A stretch of 64,000 nt of DNA. Source: Aspidiotus rigidus (lineage: Eukaryota; Arthropoda; Insecta; Hemiptera; Diaspididae). The notes under the pieces were generated by a model. That model saw only the letters and a program-made list of their open reading frames with translations. It ran no database searches and was not told where the DNA came from. Shown here one piece after another: positions 45,101 to 55,241 of the stretch (position 1 is the first letter of the stretch; the number at the start of each line of letters is the position of its first letter). The stretch is from positions 186,001-250,000 of the forward strand of contig JAVHKY010000046.1 of NCBI GenBank assembly GCA_035079385.1, read 5' to 3'. The translations under genes and the position numbers were made by a program.

Positions 45101-46480
45101 TCTATAAAAATTAAACACTTCCACTCCCACACACAAATACTCTCCCTTAACTCGTTACTCTACTGCCCGTATTATAAGACAGAACTATATTTATGAACCA
45201 ATTGTTAACTGTAAACTTATTTATCATCTTCAATACCCGACTTGTCTCTGTGACACCTCACTCACCAAAAAATATATTTATCTGCAGAAGATCACATCTC
45301 GTTACTGATCGTATTCCTGCCTGATATTAAGCAGTAGCCTCCCACTTAACCCTTTTCTACCCATCCTACTCTACTCTCTTCCGTCTAGTATTCAGGATGC
45401 AACGCAAAAGCTCAATAAATTCATCATCTGTTCTTCTGTAATAATAAACCATATAACTATTTTCTGTCTGTTAATACAATGCGCTTTTGAAATGAATCAA
45501 GCCCTCGGCGAAGAACAATCTAGTCCCACTCTAAGGCTCTGCGTTGTAGAACCCCTCAAATACTGCTTCCTAACTCCCATCGAAAATTTTCTTGCATCCA
45601 CAGCTCAATTCACTCAGCTTCCAATCTACGCACCCACACTGTGCCGACATAATTCTCTTCGTTTTCCTCGTGAATCTAAACTATTCAAACACCTCAAATT
45701 GAACCATCTATCCCCTATCATCTCCATAGCTAACCCCTAGCCCAGACATCTGACTCGATCTATGTGATAATCTCCAAACTCGCAACACTATATTTACTGA
45801 TAACTCATCAGAAACATTATCTCTATACCAATTTTTGCGACCCACCAGACCTACCTTACCGACAGATCTGAACCTGGATCCGAAACAGGATGCGCGTACT
45901 CAATCCAAGAAGTCATAATCAGTCGTTGCTTGGAAATTGCTGCCTCCATTTCCACCACCAATCAATACACCATATGTCTTTCTCATCTCTATCTCCTCAC
46001 CCCCAGCTGAACTGAATCACTTCCATCTCTCCTGGCTATGCAGTAGTCTCAGTCAAATAATTCCCCGAATCAGCGTATTCATTCACTCCTGCAATCGTTA
46101 TCATCTACCTCTACATCTATCTCCTTTCTGTTAATTCCGGGTCACATCAACTTCCCGGAATATGACGCGATTGTTGTCTTTGCCGTCAAAGATTCCCTTC
46201 TATTCCAAAAAATTGCTGACCCTGTACTTACCCCTGCTTCTGACCTTAGAAACTATTACCGATCCCTGATACTTGACTCCTAGCATGACTTTTGGAAAAA
46301 TCAGCATTCAAAGAAACTTGGAGCAATCGAAAGCAAAGCAGTCCCCTGGCATTCTTCCAGTCGAAGTAACCATTATGAAATATTAAAGAATGAAATGAAT
46401 CGGCACATGAAGAAATCACAATATTTTGCCTCAGAATTGGTCACACACGTCCCACTCATTCCTATCTTTTTTCTGTCCAT
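45101..46480 (+). pseudogene. I/Jockey-like LINE relic with RNase H-side text (copy 1)
   Basis: Broken frames give ALGEEQSSPTLRLCV and NFLASTAQFTQLPIYAPTL (the region between RT and RNase H in I-type LINEs). Downstream, SDLRNYYRSLILDS and FWKNQHSKKL (after RNase H) are readable, with stops between. The same blocks recur at 47.2-48.5 kb in the same order, so the 1.4-kb stretch is present twice. Confidence 0.6.
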
Positions 46481-46624
46481 TCTCTCGTCCTCCCCTCTTG
46501 TCAATACTGTTGATATGATAATATATCTGTTCATCGCCTCTTCTCATATCCCGCTCTTGAAAAAACGACGGCTTCCTTAACGAAGTTAAACGAGGAACGC
46601 AGGGAACCTGTTTTATGAGTCAGA

Positions 46625-46740
46625 TGGGGTTTGGTATTGAAAATTCAAGGACGCCTAGACCTAGATAAAGCTAGTATAAAGAAAGCCTAGACCTACTATA
46701 AGCCTAGTATAATATAATTTGAGAGTCTAAATTTTTCTCG
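46625..46740. repeat. degenerate CCTAG/CTAGTATA short repeat
   Basis: GCCTAGACCTA, GCTAGTATAAA and GCCTAGTATAA words recur here, as at 55.74-55.99 kb. Confidence 0.6.
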
Positions 46741-46985
46741 AATCTCGAGAAATTTTTTCAAGTCCCCCTCTTATCATATGTAGCTCGAGAGTCATCTTTC
46801 TAAGTCCCTCTCCTATCATATATGTCTCGAGAGTCGAAAATTTTCCAAGTCCCCCTCCTATCATATATAGCTCGACAGTCGAAATTTTTACAAGTCCCCC
46901 TTCTATCATATATAGCTCGAGAGTCGAAATTTTTTTTAAGTCCCCCTCCTATCATATATGGCTCGAGAGTCGAAAGTTTTCTAAG
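46738..46985. repeat. tandem repeat, about 43-bp unit, six copies
   Basis: The unit reads approximately CTCGAGAGTCGAAATTTTTT then CAAGTCCCCCTCCTATCATA then TATAG. Six copies follow each other with 80-95% similarity. Diverged versions of the same unit make up parts of 14.95-15.25, 59.58-59.9 and 62.9-63.26 kb. Confidence 0.9.
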
Positions 46986-47194
46986 TTTTTCGCTGGACGG
47001 CGCACGGCAGATTTCTCAAATAGCCCCCCATAAAACAGGTTCCCTGTTAAAATCTGCCTCTCTCACTCTTGTTTCTTCACGTCTTCCACCAACAATTCCA
47101 ATACGGTCACAAACTCTCTTAACTAACGGCGTTTCACTTACTTTCACCCTCTACTGTAGTCTCTGATCCTTTCCCAACTCCCACCTCAATTTTC

Positions 47195-48545
47195 TCAAAC
47201 TGTCCAAAACTCTCCAAAATCAAACACTTCCACACCCACACACATGTACTCTCCCTTAACTCGTTACTCTACTGCCCGTATTATAAGACAGAACTATATT
47301 TTATCAACCAATTGTTCACTATAAACTTATTCATAATCGTCAACACTCGACTTGTCCCTGTAACACCTCACTCGCAAAAAAATATATCTATCTGCAGAAG
47401 ATCATATCCCGTTACTGATCATATTCCTGCCTGATATTAAGCAGTTACATCTCACTTAACCCTTTTCTACCCATCCGGCTCTCCTCTCTTCCATCCACTC
47501 TTCAGTATGCAACGTACACACTCAATAAATTCATCATCTGTTCTTCTGTAATAATGAACCATACAACTCTTTTCTGTCTGTTGATACAATTTGCTTTTGA
47601 AATGAATCAAACCCTCGGCGCACAACAATCTAGCCCCACTCTAACTCTCTGCGTTGAAGAACCCCCTCAAATACAGCTTCCTAACTCTCATCGCAAATTT
47701 TCTTGCATCCACAGCTCAATTCACTCAGCTTCCAATCTACGCACCCTCACTCTGCCGACGTAATTCTCTGCTCTGTCCTCTCAAATCTGAACTATTCAAA
47801 TTGAACTGTCTACCCCCCGCCCCCATCATATTATCCACTTCACCATAGCTCCCTCCTCCCGATATCCGACTCGATCTAGCTGATAATCTCCAAACTCGTA
47901 ACACTATATTTACTAACAACTCATCAGACACATTATCTTTATACCAATTTTCAGATTCACCAGCCCTATTCTACCGACCTAAATGTGAACCCAAAACGGA
48001 ATACGCGTACTCGATCCAAGGAGTCACAATCAGTCGTTGATTGAAAAAACAAAACGTCATATACTCCAGTCTCTGTCATCTCCATCTCCTCGCTCCCAGC
48101 TCAAATTTTTACTGTTAACTGACTCACTTTCATCTCTCCTGGCTGTACACGACTCTCATTCAATTAATTCCCCAAATCAATGCATTCATTTACTCCTGCA
48201 ATTACTATCATCCACTTCTACATCTGTCTCCTTCCTGTTGATTCCGGGTCACAAACTTCCCGGAACATGATACAATTGTCTTTGCCGCCGAAGATTCCCT
48301 TGTAATCCACAAAATTTCTGACCCTGTACTTACCCTTGCTTCTGACCTCAGAAACTATGACCCATTCCTGATACTTGACTCCTGGCATGAATTTTGGAAA
48401 AATCAGCATTCAAAGAAACTTTTATAGAGCAATCGAAAGCAAAGCAGTCCCCTGGACTTCTTCCAATTGAAGTAACCATCATAGAGAAATCATTCTCTCC
48501 CGCCTCAGAATTGGTCACACACGTCCCACCCATTCCTATCTTTTT
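47195..48545 (+). pseudogene. I/Jockey-like LINE relic with RNase H (copy 2)
   Basis: Better preserved than copy 1: TLCVEEP-like text and FLASTAQFTQLPIYAPSL, then RNase H as LLTDSLSSLLAVHDSHSINS (the D of DSLSSL) and SVSFLLIPGHK. Next come SDLRNYDPFLILDSWHEFWK and ILSRLRIGHTRPTHSYLF, the classic RLRIGHT-LTHSY block after RNase H in these LINEs. Frameshifts and stops separate the parts. The RT itself is absent. Confidence 0.7.
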
Positions 48546-48589
48546 TTAGATCTATTCTCTCCTCCTAGCCTCTTGCTGAGCATCGGCCA

Positions 48590-48850
48590 TATAAGCCTGT
48601 ACAACGCGTTAGTCGAAAGACATGATAAGAAAATAATAAGAATCTCGGGTAGACGTGCGGGTGTAGCGGGTTGATGTGGGGAGCTTCACCGTTCGTCGCA
48701 ACACACCGCATTGCCTTCTGAGGGTCCCGAGATCCTTATACGATTCTTATCACTATGCTCAGTCTATCTTCTGTATGGTCTAAGGCCTCTTGCCAACACG
48801 GACAATACGATAATATAGTTTTACGGTATCCTCATGGGTACGATCCATAA
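48590..48850. repeat. inverted-repeat region around AAGAATCTCGGG
   Basis: AATAAGAATCTCGGG (48636-48650) and TCCCGAGATCCTTATACGATTCTTAT (48725-48750) are partly complementary and enclose a GC-rich loop. It could be a small foldback element at the end of the LINE relic. Confidence 0.5.
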
Positions 48851-48852
48851 TG

Positions 48853-48910
48853 ATTAGAAGATAGTATAGTCCACAGTTTTACGTTCCTGTGGACTATACT
48901 ATCTTCTAAT
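48853..48910. repeat. perfect 24-bp hairpin
   Basis: The arms 48853-48876 and 48887-48910 are exactly complementary around the 10-base loop TTTTACGTTC. Key words are ATTAGAAGATAGTATAGTCC and its complement. Confidence 0.95.
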
Positions 48911-49254
48911 ATGATAATATAGTTCGTTGCTTCTTCTTGTGTCCCGCTCTTGAAAATATCTGCCTCTCTCACTCTGTCTCTCCATGTCTTCCTCCTGCTT
49001 TTGACTTTCATCCCAAGCCAAGGCTTTGAAAGAGGGATTTTCTTATTTTTAACACCCCTGTCAACAATTCTGCATTAATAGGAAACAACATCCAAAATCT
49101 CAATAAAATCGGTTCCATACAAACGCTCCCTATTCATCCAAAAAAACAGCTCTTCTACTTTCTAATATAGATAGAAGCGATCGAGCCATACGAAAGTTGT
49201 GATACTTTTGCATGGCATTTCGTGAGTCATGAACCTAATTCTTCCACGATTTTC
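48911..49254. other. hAT-internal spacer before the copia insertion
   Basis: Non-coding. It has TTTTTAACACCCCTGTCAAC and AAATCGGTTCC words that recur, diverged, after the copia element (53.7-54.05 kb), so the copia inserted into a stretch of that repeat type. Confidence 0.45.
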
Positions 49255-49259
49255 ATTTT
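49255..49259. repeat. target-site duplication ATTTT of the intact copia element (left)
   Basis: Matches 53672-53676. Confidence 0.85.
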
Positions 49260-49400
49260 TGTTAGTTTTAAAGTATGAACCGGTTGTCAAAATATATATT
49301 TTAACTTTACGTACGGTACGAGAATATCGGTTAGTAGTTGTCAAGTTAATGTGTAATAAAGACGTGTAAATATGTACAATGCGCTCTCGTATATTTAACA
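49260..49400 (+). repeat. 5' LTR of the intact copia element
   Basis: 141 bases, unusually short but within the copia range. The sequence TGTTAGCCGTAGCGTGG that follows may be the primer site; the tRNA is not identified. Confidence 0.95.
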
Positions 49401-49501
49401 TGTTAGCCGTAGCGTGGTTGATCGATGGCTCGAAATTTTTCGGAAGAATCTCTTTCTCCAGTTTTAAGCTATTTTTCTTGTGATTCGTTCGCTAAATAAA
49501 A

Positions 49502-52500
49502 ATGGAAGCTATTATCCATGTTCCGCAATTGAAGTCCGGCGAAAACTACGACAAATGGCGATTCAAATTTATGCTGATATTGGAATTGAAGTCGTGTAGA
49601 GAAGCGGCGGAAAATGAAGCAAGACCGGAATCGATCAAAGAAGAAGATTGGAAAATCGCTCAGCGGAAAGCTAAGGTACTTTTTTCTCAAGCCGTGGATA
49701 CGGATTTAATTATCGATTGTGAAAGTGCGTTTTCAATGCTTCAAAAGCTGGATAGCTTATTTATGAAGAAAAGTGAAGCCAAACAGGCACTAATTCAGAG
49801 AAAATTAAGTCGTCTGAGATTTGAAGAGGGTAAAGTGGAAGACTTTTTCACAACATTCGAAACCCTTATTCGAGATTTGACAAATGCTGGAGCCAAAGTT
49901 GATCGTAAACAGAAATTGGCGTATTTAATGATGGCGCTACCCGATTCGTTGGACCACATTACAGAAACAATTGATTTGATCCCCGAAGAAAATCGCACAG
50001 TCGAATACATCAAAGAGAAGTTGACACTCAGAAAAGAAATCAAGATTGATTCGCAAAAGGATGATAGTGTGATTAATCCTACGCAGCAAGTTTTCGCGAG
50101 TAGTATTCAAAGCAATGCCGACAAAATCGAGTGCTACAGATGCCATGGTAGAGACGGACACATTGCCAGGGATTGTCCGAAGAAAGAAACTTTCGGTGAC
50201 AGTCATCGTGGACATTATCGTGGACATTATCGAGGTCGTGGATACGGTCGAGGTAACTTTCGTGGACGCGGAAGAGGATTCAGAAATAGAGGATTCTATC
50301 GTGGCAGAGGTCAAGGATACAGAAATCAAAACAACGAAGGTAATAATCGAAATTCCGACCATGCTGAAGTTAATGAAGTGAGTTGTTTTCACGTAGAAGT
50401 AAATCAAACTGAGACGTCTAGTATGAAAGGTAAATTACTGATTTGGTTATTAGATAGTGGTAGTACCGACCATATAATAAATGATGAGAGTTATTATGAT
50501 AAATTTATTGATTTAAAAGAACCAGTAAAAGTTCGTTTGGGAGACGGAAATATTGTGTCAGCAACAAAAATTGGTAACGTAAAAGTTCAATTTCGAGTAC
50601 ATAACCGTTTTGTAGATGTGGAACTAAAAAATGTGTATTATGTTCCAAAAATGAATAAAAATTTATTGAGTTATGGTAAAGTAAACGAAAATCATAAAAT
50701 TGTATCGGAAGCTGGCAGTAAAGTAATTAAAGTGTATAACAGAAAAGGCAATTTGGTTGCCATTGGTATCAAAAAAGGAAATTTGTATAAATTTGAAAGT
50801 TTTATTTCAAAAAATGATAATGAGACCAAAACTGATGTATCTGTAAATGCTTCAAGTAAAAGTATGTCCCAGAAAGAAATTTGGCATAGAAAGTTGGGAC
50901 ATATAAATTTCAGAACTTTACGTGAAATGTCGAAAAGAAAATTATTGGAAGGTCTACCAAGTGATATAGATAATGATTTTGTCAAATGTGGAATCTGTAT
51001 TGAAAATAAGATGAGAAATAATAGCTTTGAGAATAATAGAGAACGTGCAAAAGATATTTTAGAAATTATTCATACAGATGTAAATGGTCCTCATAAAACC
51101 GCTGGTATTGACGGTGAGAAATATTTTCTTACATTTATTGATGATTATAGTAAGTTATCGAAAATTTATTGTATAAAATCAAAAAAGCAAGTTTTTAACT
51201 GTATTGTGAATTACATAAATTTGGTAGAAAATCTCACCGATAAAAGAGTGAAGAAGTTTAGATTTGACCGAGGAACTGAATATTTGAATTTTAGAGTTTT
51301 TCAATTTTTTCATGAGAAAGGAATTTGTGTAAGTTGTTCGCCTGCTTATGTACATCAGTTGAATGGCACTGCAGAAAAATTTAATGAAGATATTATGAAT
51401 AAGGCCAGGTGTTTATTTGACGAGTCTGAACTACAGCGTAGATATTGGCCAGAAGTTGTAAAAACTGCTTCTTATTTGCATAATAGGAGTCTTTCAAGTG
51501 GAACATTTGTGAGGAAAACACCGTACGAAATTTTCTTTGGTGAGAAGCCTGATGTGAAATATTTGAAAATGTACGGAAGCAGAGTTTTTGTTCGTATACC
51601 AGATGAATGTAGGAGTGACAAGTGGGATAAGAAATCGAGAAAAGGAATTTTAGTTGGTTACCATGAGACTGGTTACAGAGTATTACTTGAAGGAAAAGTG
51701 AAGGAGGTGAAGCACGTTGATATTGTTGAAAAAGGAACAGATACAATTTGTATGGACGATAAAGAAATAAGTGAAAAATCTGAAAAGACAAGTAGTGAAG
51801 AAGAAAGGCAGGTTGAGCTGAATTTTGAGGAAGATAGAGTAAATGTTAAGGAAGACGATGAGAATGACGAGGAGGAGTCGAAGAAGTTGAGACGCTCTGA
51901 ACGAGAAAAAAGAAAGCCTGAACGACTAGGGTATAGCAGTAATTTTGAGACTATTTACGTAAATTGTACGGATGTTTTGGCACCTGAAAATGTTGAACAA
52001 GCAATGAGGAGCGAAGAGTTTGACGATTGGAAAAGAGCGATGGATAAAGAGATTGAAAATATCGAGAAAAATGGTACGTGGTGTTTAAGTGAATTACCGC
52101 CCGATAAAAGAGCCTTGGACGTAAAGTGGGTCTATAGGAAGAAGGTCAACGGTACGTACAAAGCACGCCTTGTGGTAAGAGGTTTTCAGCAGAAAGAGAT
52201 GATCGAAGATATATACTCGCCTGTTGCGAGAATGCAAACGTTAAAAATTTTATTGTCGTACAGTTGCCGAAAAGGTTTCTTCATTGAGCAAACAGATGTT
52301 GAGAGCGCATTCCTTAACGGAAGCATAAAATCAGAAGTTTATGTGAAACAACCAGAAGGGTATGAACGAGGCGATACTAAGGTTTACAAGCTAAAAAAGG
52401 CATTATACGGTCTGTCAGAGAGTCCGCGTTTGTGGTACGAATGCTTCAATGACTATATTGTAAATTTAAGTTTTAAAAGAAACGATTATGACTATTGTTT

Positions 52501-53491
52501 GTATTCCTGGAAGAACGGAAATGACGAAATGTATATTTTAGTCTTTGTGGACGATTTAATTATTTGCGGCTCGAGTAAAAGTAAAATCGACGAAGTAAAG
52601 TCACAGCTATTCGAACGTTTTCGAATGAAAGATTTAGGAGAATTGAAAAACTATATTGGTATCGATATTGACTATGATAAAAAAGGAAACGTAATGACCT
52701 TAAGTCAAACGAAATATATTGAGTCTTTGGCGCGTTTATATAGAATTGACGAGCATAGCAGACTATTTGATACACCGATGGAAATGAATTTGAAATTATT
52801 ACCCGCAAATAACGTAGACGAAAATTTGAAGTATCGAAATTTAATTGGTGCATTAACGTATATAAGTGCAGGTACACGTCCTGACATAACATACAGCGTT
52901 AATTATTTAAGTCGCTTTCAAAACGCATACGATATGACTCATTTTAAGTACGCCCTTAGAGTCTTGAAATATTTGTATAAAACTAAAGATAAGAAACTTT
53001 TATTTTCTCACGGAAGAACAGATATTTTAACAGCTTATGTGGATGCTGACTGGGCAGGAGATCCTCTTGATAGAAAGTCGACTACAGGATTTGTTATTAA
53101 ATTATTTGATAACGTAGTTTATTGGAAAACGCGCAAGCAAAAGATCGTGGTAAAATCAAGCACGCATTCCGAATACTATGCCTTATCTGAATGTGTATCA
53201 GAAGTAATTTTCATGTTAGGTATTCTTAAATCGTTTAATATTAAAAACATAACTCCAGTTAAAATTTACGAAGATAATTCCGGAGCTGTAATATTATCAA
53301 AATTTGGGAACTATACTAAGAATTCGAAGCATATCGAGACTCATTTTCACTTTATTAATGATAACTATAAGAACGGTATCATAGATATAATTAAAATTAA
53401 GACGGAAGAAAATGTTGCCGATATTTTGACTAAGTCACTGGGTAAAAGTAAATTCGTTGTATTTCGGGAAAATTTGAGTATTGTTGATTAA
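49502..53491 (+). CDS. copia gag-pol polyprotein
   Basis: 1329 residues, close to the family's usual 1,300-1,450. The start ATG is the first after the leader (CTAAATAAAAATGGAAGC). Domains: a UBN2-type gag (about 1-200; NYDKWRFKFMLILELK); a CCHC knuckle CYRCHGRDGHIARDC at about 211-225; an arginine/glycine-rich tract (232-275, GRGYGRGNFRGRGRG); a protease with LLDSGSTDHI (Asp 318); a GAG-pre-integrase HRKLGH (about 462); and an integrase with D526 (HTDVNG), D589 (FRFDRGTEY) and E625 (TAEKFNED), giving D-35-E. An acidic linker (about 745-800) is followed by an RT with FVDD at about 1016 and an RNase H with YVDADWAG at about 1180 and VADILTKSLG at the end. All catalytic residues are present. FDRGTEY and LNGTAEK vary slightly from the common SDNGTEF and QNGVAER. 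Confidence 0.97.
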   Translation: MEAIIHVPQLKSGENYDKWRFKFMLILELKSCREAAENEARPESIKEEDWKIAQRKAKVLFSQAVDTDLIIDCESAFSMLQKLDSLFMKKSEAKQALIQRKLSRLRFEEGKVEDFFTTFETLIRDLTNAGAKVDRKQKLAYLMMALPDSLDHITETIDLIPEENRTVEYIKEKLTLRKEIKIDSQKDDSVINPTQQVFASSIQSNADKIECYRCHGRDGHIARDCPKKETFGDSHRGHYRGHYRGRGYGRGNFRGRGRGFRNRGFYRGRGQGYRNQNNEGNNRNSDHAEVNEVSCFHVEVNQTETSSMKGKLLIWLLDSGSTDHIINDESYYDKFIDLKEPVKVRLGDGNIVSATKIGNVKVQFRVHNRFVDVELKNVYYVPKMNKNLLSYGKVNENHKIVSEAGSKVIKVYNRKGNLVAIGIKKGNLYKFESFISKNDNETKTDVSVNASSKSMSQKEIWHRKLGHINFRTLREMSKRKLLEGLPSDIDNDFVKCGICIENKMRNNSFENNRERAKDILEIIHTDVNGPHKTAGIDGEKYFLTFIDDYSKLSKIYCIKSKKQVFNCIVNYINLVENLTDKRVKKFRFDRGTEYLNFRVFQFFHEKGICVSCSPAYVHQLNGTAEKFNEDIMNKARCLFDESELQRRYWPEVVKTASYLHNRSLSSGTFVRKTPYEIFFGEKPDVKYLKMYGSRVFVRIPDECRSDKWDKKSRKGILVGYHETGYRVLLEGKVKEVKHVDIVEKGTDTICMDDKEISEKSEKTSSEEERQVELNFEEDRVNVKEDDENDEEESKKLRRSEREKRKPERLGYSSNFETIYVNCTDVLAPENVEQAMRSEEFDDWKRAMDKEIENIEKNGTWCLSELPPDKRALDVKWVYRKKVNGTYKARLVVRGFQQKEMIEDIYSPVARMQTLKILLSYSCRKGFFIEQTDVESAFLNGSIKSEVYVKQPEGYERGDTKVYKLKKALYGLSESPRLWYECFNDYIVNLSFKRNDYDYCLYSWKNGNDEMYILVFVDDLIICGSSKSKIDEVKSQLFERFRMKDLGELKNYIGIDIDYDKKGNVMTLSQTKYIESLARLYRIDEHSRLFDTPMEMNLKLLPANNVDENLKYRNLIGALTYISAGTRPDITYSVNYLSRFQNAYDMTHFKYALRVLKYLYKTKDKKLLFSHGRTDILTAYVDADWAGDPLDRKSTTGFVIKLFDNVVYWKTRKQKIVVKSSTHSEYYALSECVSEVIFMLGILKSFNIKNITPVKIYEDNSGAVILSKFGNYTKNSKHIETHFHFINDNYKNGIIDIIKIKTEENVADILTKSLGKSKFVVFRENLSIVD

Positions 53492-53521
53492 GATTAAATT
53501 TATATTCAAGGAAATAAATTT

Positions 53522-53530
53522 AAGGAGGTG
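53522..53530 (+). promoter_or_regulatory. polypurine tract of the copia element
   Basis: AAGGAGGTG directly before the 3' LTR. Confidence 0.75.
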
Positions 53531-53671
53531 TGTTAGTTTTAAAGTATGAACCGGTTGTCAAAATATATATTTTAACTTTACGTACGGTACGAGAATATCG
53601 GTTAGTAGTTGTCAAGTTAATGTGTAATAAAGACGTGTAAATATGTACAATGCGCTCTCGTATATTTAACA
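53531..53671 (+). repeat. 3' LTR of the intact copia element
   Basis: 141 bases identical to the 5' LTR, followed by the ATTTT duplication. Confidence 0.95.
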
Positions 53672-53676
53672 ATTTT

Positions 53677-54535
53677 TGAACCCCCCTATAACGATCTTGA
53701 AACCCAAACTATCTCTGTCAAGTTTAGAAGAAATCGTTTTGGTAGCCCGAATTCCGACTCTTCGCCTTTATAATATCGCGCTTACGAAAGTCGTGATAAT
53801 ATAGATTCTTTGACATATATTCGGTCGCTTGTCAATAATCGATACATAATTAGTCCATAAACACGATAAAACGGAAATTTATTATCGTATCCTCAAAAAT
53901 ATACATAGGAAAGCCGTGGCCAATATACGTTTAACTATGAAGCTCTATTAAAACTTTTAGAAGAGGGGATTACTATTTTTTAACCCCCCTATAACGATTT
54001 CGACACCTACGCAAATGTCTCTGCCAAGTTTGGAAGAAATCGGTTCGGTAGGAAGTGAGCCTATTCGCGGCTTATTCTTTAGATTTTGTTTCCACACGGT
54101 AAACCGCTGAAAATTATACGCGGCCGTCGATCAACATTCAATCCGTATTTCCAAGCAATTTCGACTATTTAGTAAAAGTAGAAAACTTTGATTTACACCA
54201 ATTAAACATATATACAGGAATAGGGATGAGAAAGCAACCAATATACGCCTAATTTTAAAGCTTTATTACAACTTTCCCAACGATGATTTTCTAAATTTTT
54301 TTAAAAAAGGTTGACTTTGGAGATTATACAATGTTATATACGAAATTTCAACGAAATCGATACATTAGGGGAGGAGGTACCTTCGACGAAAGTTTTGCAG
54401 ATGTACTTTATAATATAGGATAGGATACATTACACAGTCTATATTATAAGACCAATAAAATGAATGTAAAATAGGTACTTTTTATTGTAACTCCTCCCTC
54501 CCCTATTGTTTTCTTCTTTGAGAGTTAGGGGCCTC
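53677..54535. repeat. diverged repeats with AACCCCCCTATAACGAT words
   Basis: Two related blocks (53685-53775 and 53970-54055) share AACCCCCCTATAACGAT, TCTCTG-CAAGTTT-GAAG and AAATCG-TT-GGTAG. Such text is typical of the 3' parts of common insect LINEs (RTE-like), but no coding part is seen. It fills the space up to the right hAT end. Confidence 0.5.
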
Positions 54536-54580
54536 CACAAGTTTGGGACCCCTACATAGAAGTTCCTTAGTCCGGCCCTG
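54530..54580. repeat. right terminal inverted repeat of the hAT element
   Basis: GGGGCCTCCACAAGTTTGGG, then CCTTAGTCCGGCCCTG at the very end, the inverted counterpart of 42015-42075. Confidence 0.85.
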
Positions 54581-54588
54581 GCAAGAGC
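54581..54588. repeat. hAT target-site duplication GCAAGAGC (right)
   Basis: Identical to 42007-42014. Confidence 0.95.
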
Positions 54589-55120
54589 ACCTAACAAAAC
54601 CTTGGCCACCGCCTGTCGACTTTTGAATTTGCTTCCCTGAGACGTGTACTCTGTTGTGGTACGTCCTCAGTTCTCAGGAAAGATGTTTGGTATGGAAGGA
54701 CTTCGCTACAAGAATACAGTTGAGGCAGGATACCACTTCTTGTTCCTATTTCATAGAAATTATCTTCTGTGACTTCCATGACGACACCTACAACAAATGG
54801 AAGAATGTGGTTTAAAGAGGATATTTCATAATTTGATACGTGATTAATAAGTCAAAACCTACCTATTAGATTCCTCAAATCAACTTTACTTCGATCAACC
54901 TGCGGAATAGGGATGGTAACGCAAGTGCCTTGGTCTAAAACGGGGAACTTCGTGTCACTGGCCAGCTTCATTTGCTTGACATTGCAATCCTTCGTACGCA
55001 ATATTTTGATTTTGTGTGATTGCGCGTCTAATGCTGGCTCTCGTGCTTTCTTCGATGGAGTCCTCTTCCTCGTTTTGTGATAAAGCTAAAGTTCGGTATA
55101 GCCTACGTATACGTATGAAG
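54589..55120 (-). pseudogene. Ginger/KRBA2-like integrase gene, C-terminal part with an intron
   Basis: On the minus strand, SIEESTRASIRRAITQNQN is followed, after a one-base frame change near 55000, by VTIPIPQVDRSKVDLRNLIG. Then comes a 75-bp intron (54788-54862 on plus; donor GTAGGT, acceptor TTGTAG) and VVMEVTEDNFYEIGTRSGIL, then QLYSCSEVL, DVPQQ, LREA and KSTGGGQGF. The IP-P-VDR-----RN--GV--- block followed by an --YSRNQ-like segment and a cysteine-rich tail is what I associate with the C-terminus of insect Ginger/KRBA2- and SCAND3-like integrases. The catalytic core is absent. The tail continues at 42014-41923 beyond the hAT insertion. Confidence 0.6.
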
Positions 55121-55241
55121 TTAACACAAAACACTGAATAGGTTGTAGCCGTACAGTAGAATTTATAATGAGAGATAACTTAGCACCGCTGCATTAAACT
55201 CGTCGTGATGCACGTCAACACATTTACTATGGTCATACACA
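55121..55241. other. spacer between the integrase fragment and the right terminal repeat
   Basis: About 120 bases without recognised coding content. No integrase core text found. Confidence 0.5.

Larger units (their letters stand above)
49260..53671 (+). mobile_element. intact copia element with identical LTRs
   Basis: The 141-bp LTRs (49260-49400 and 53531-53671) are identical by eye, starting TGTTAGTTTTAAAG and ending TATTTAACA. ATTTT flanks both sides. A purine tract AAGGAGGTG (53522-53530) abuts the 3' LTR. One uninterrupted frame fills the interior. These are the marks of a very recent, possibly still active, insertion. It sits inside the hAT element. Confidence 0.97.
42015..54580 (+). 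mobile_element. hAT transposon (ZMYM/TTF-type), swollen to 12.6 kb by nested retroelements
   Basis: The ends are CAGGCCAGGATTAAGG and, reading in from the right, CAGGGCCGGACTAAGG (13 of 16 identical), each followed by further GGGTCCC/GGGGCCTCCACA-type text. GCAAGAGC flanks both ends. A transposase gene on the plus strand starts 0.46 kb inside the left end. The remaining length is explained by LINE relics (45-48.6 kb) and an intact copia element (49.26-53.67 kb). It inserted in the tail of the Ginger-like gene. Confidence 0.9.

Noticed and set aside
46738..46985. CRISPR-like array
   Set aside because: Units follow each other without unique spacers, and the genome is eukaryotic.
48853..48910. 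Transcription terminator
   Set aside because: A bacterial-type terminator has no meaning here, and no U-tract or gene precedes it.
49937..50407. Serine/threonine-rich minus-strand frame
   Set aside because: Antisense of the copia gag arginine/glycine tract.
42015..54580. A giant hAT element carrying cargo genes
   Set aside because: The extra length is explained by an inserted copia element with its own target duplication and by LINE relics; no additional gene of unknown function remains.
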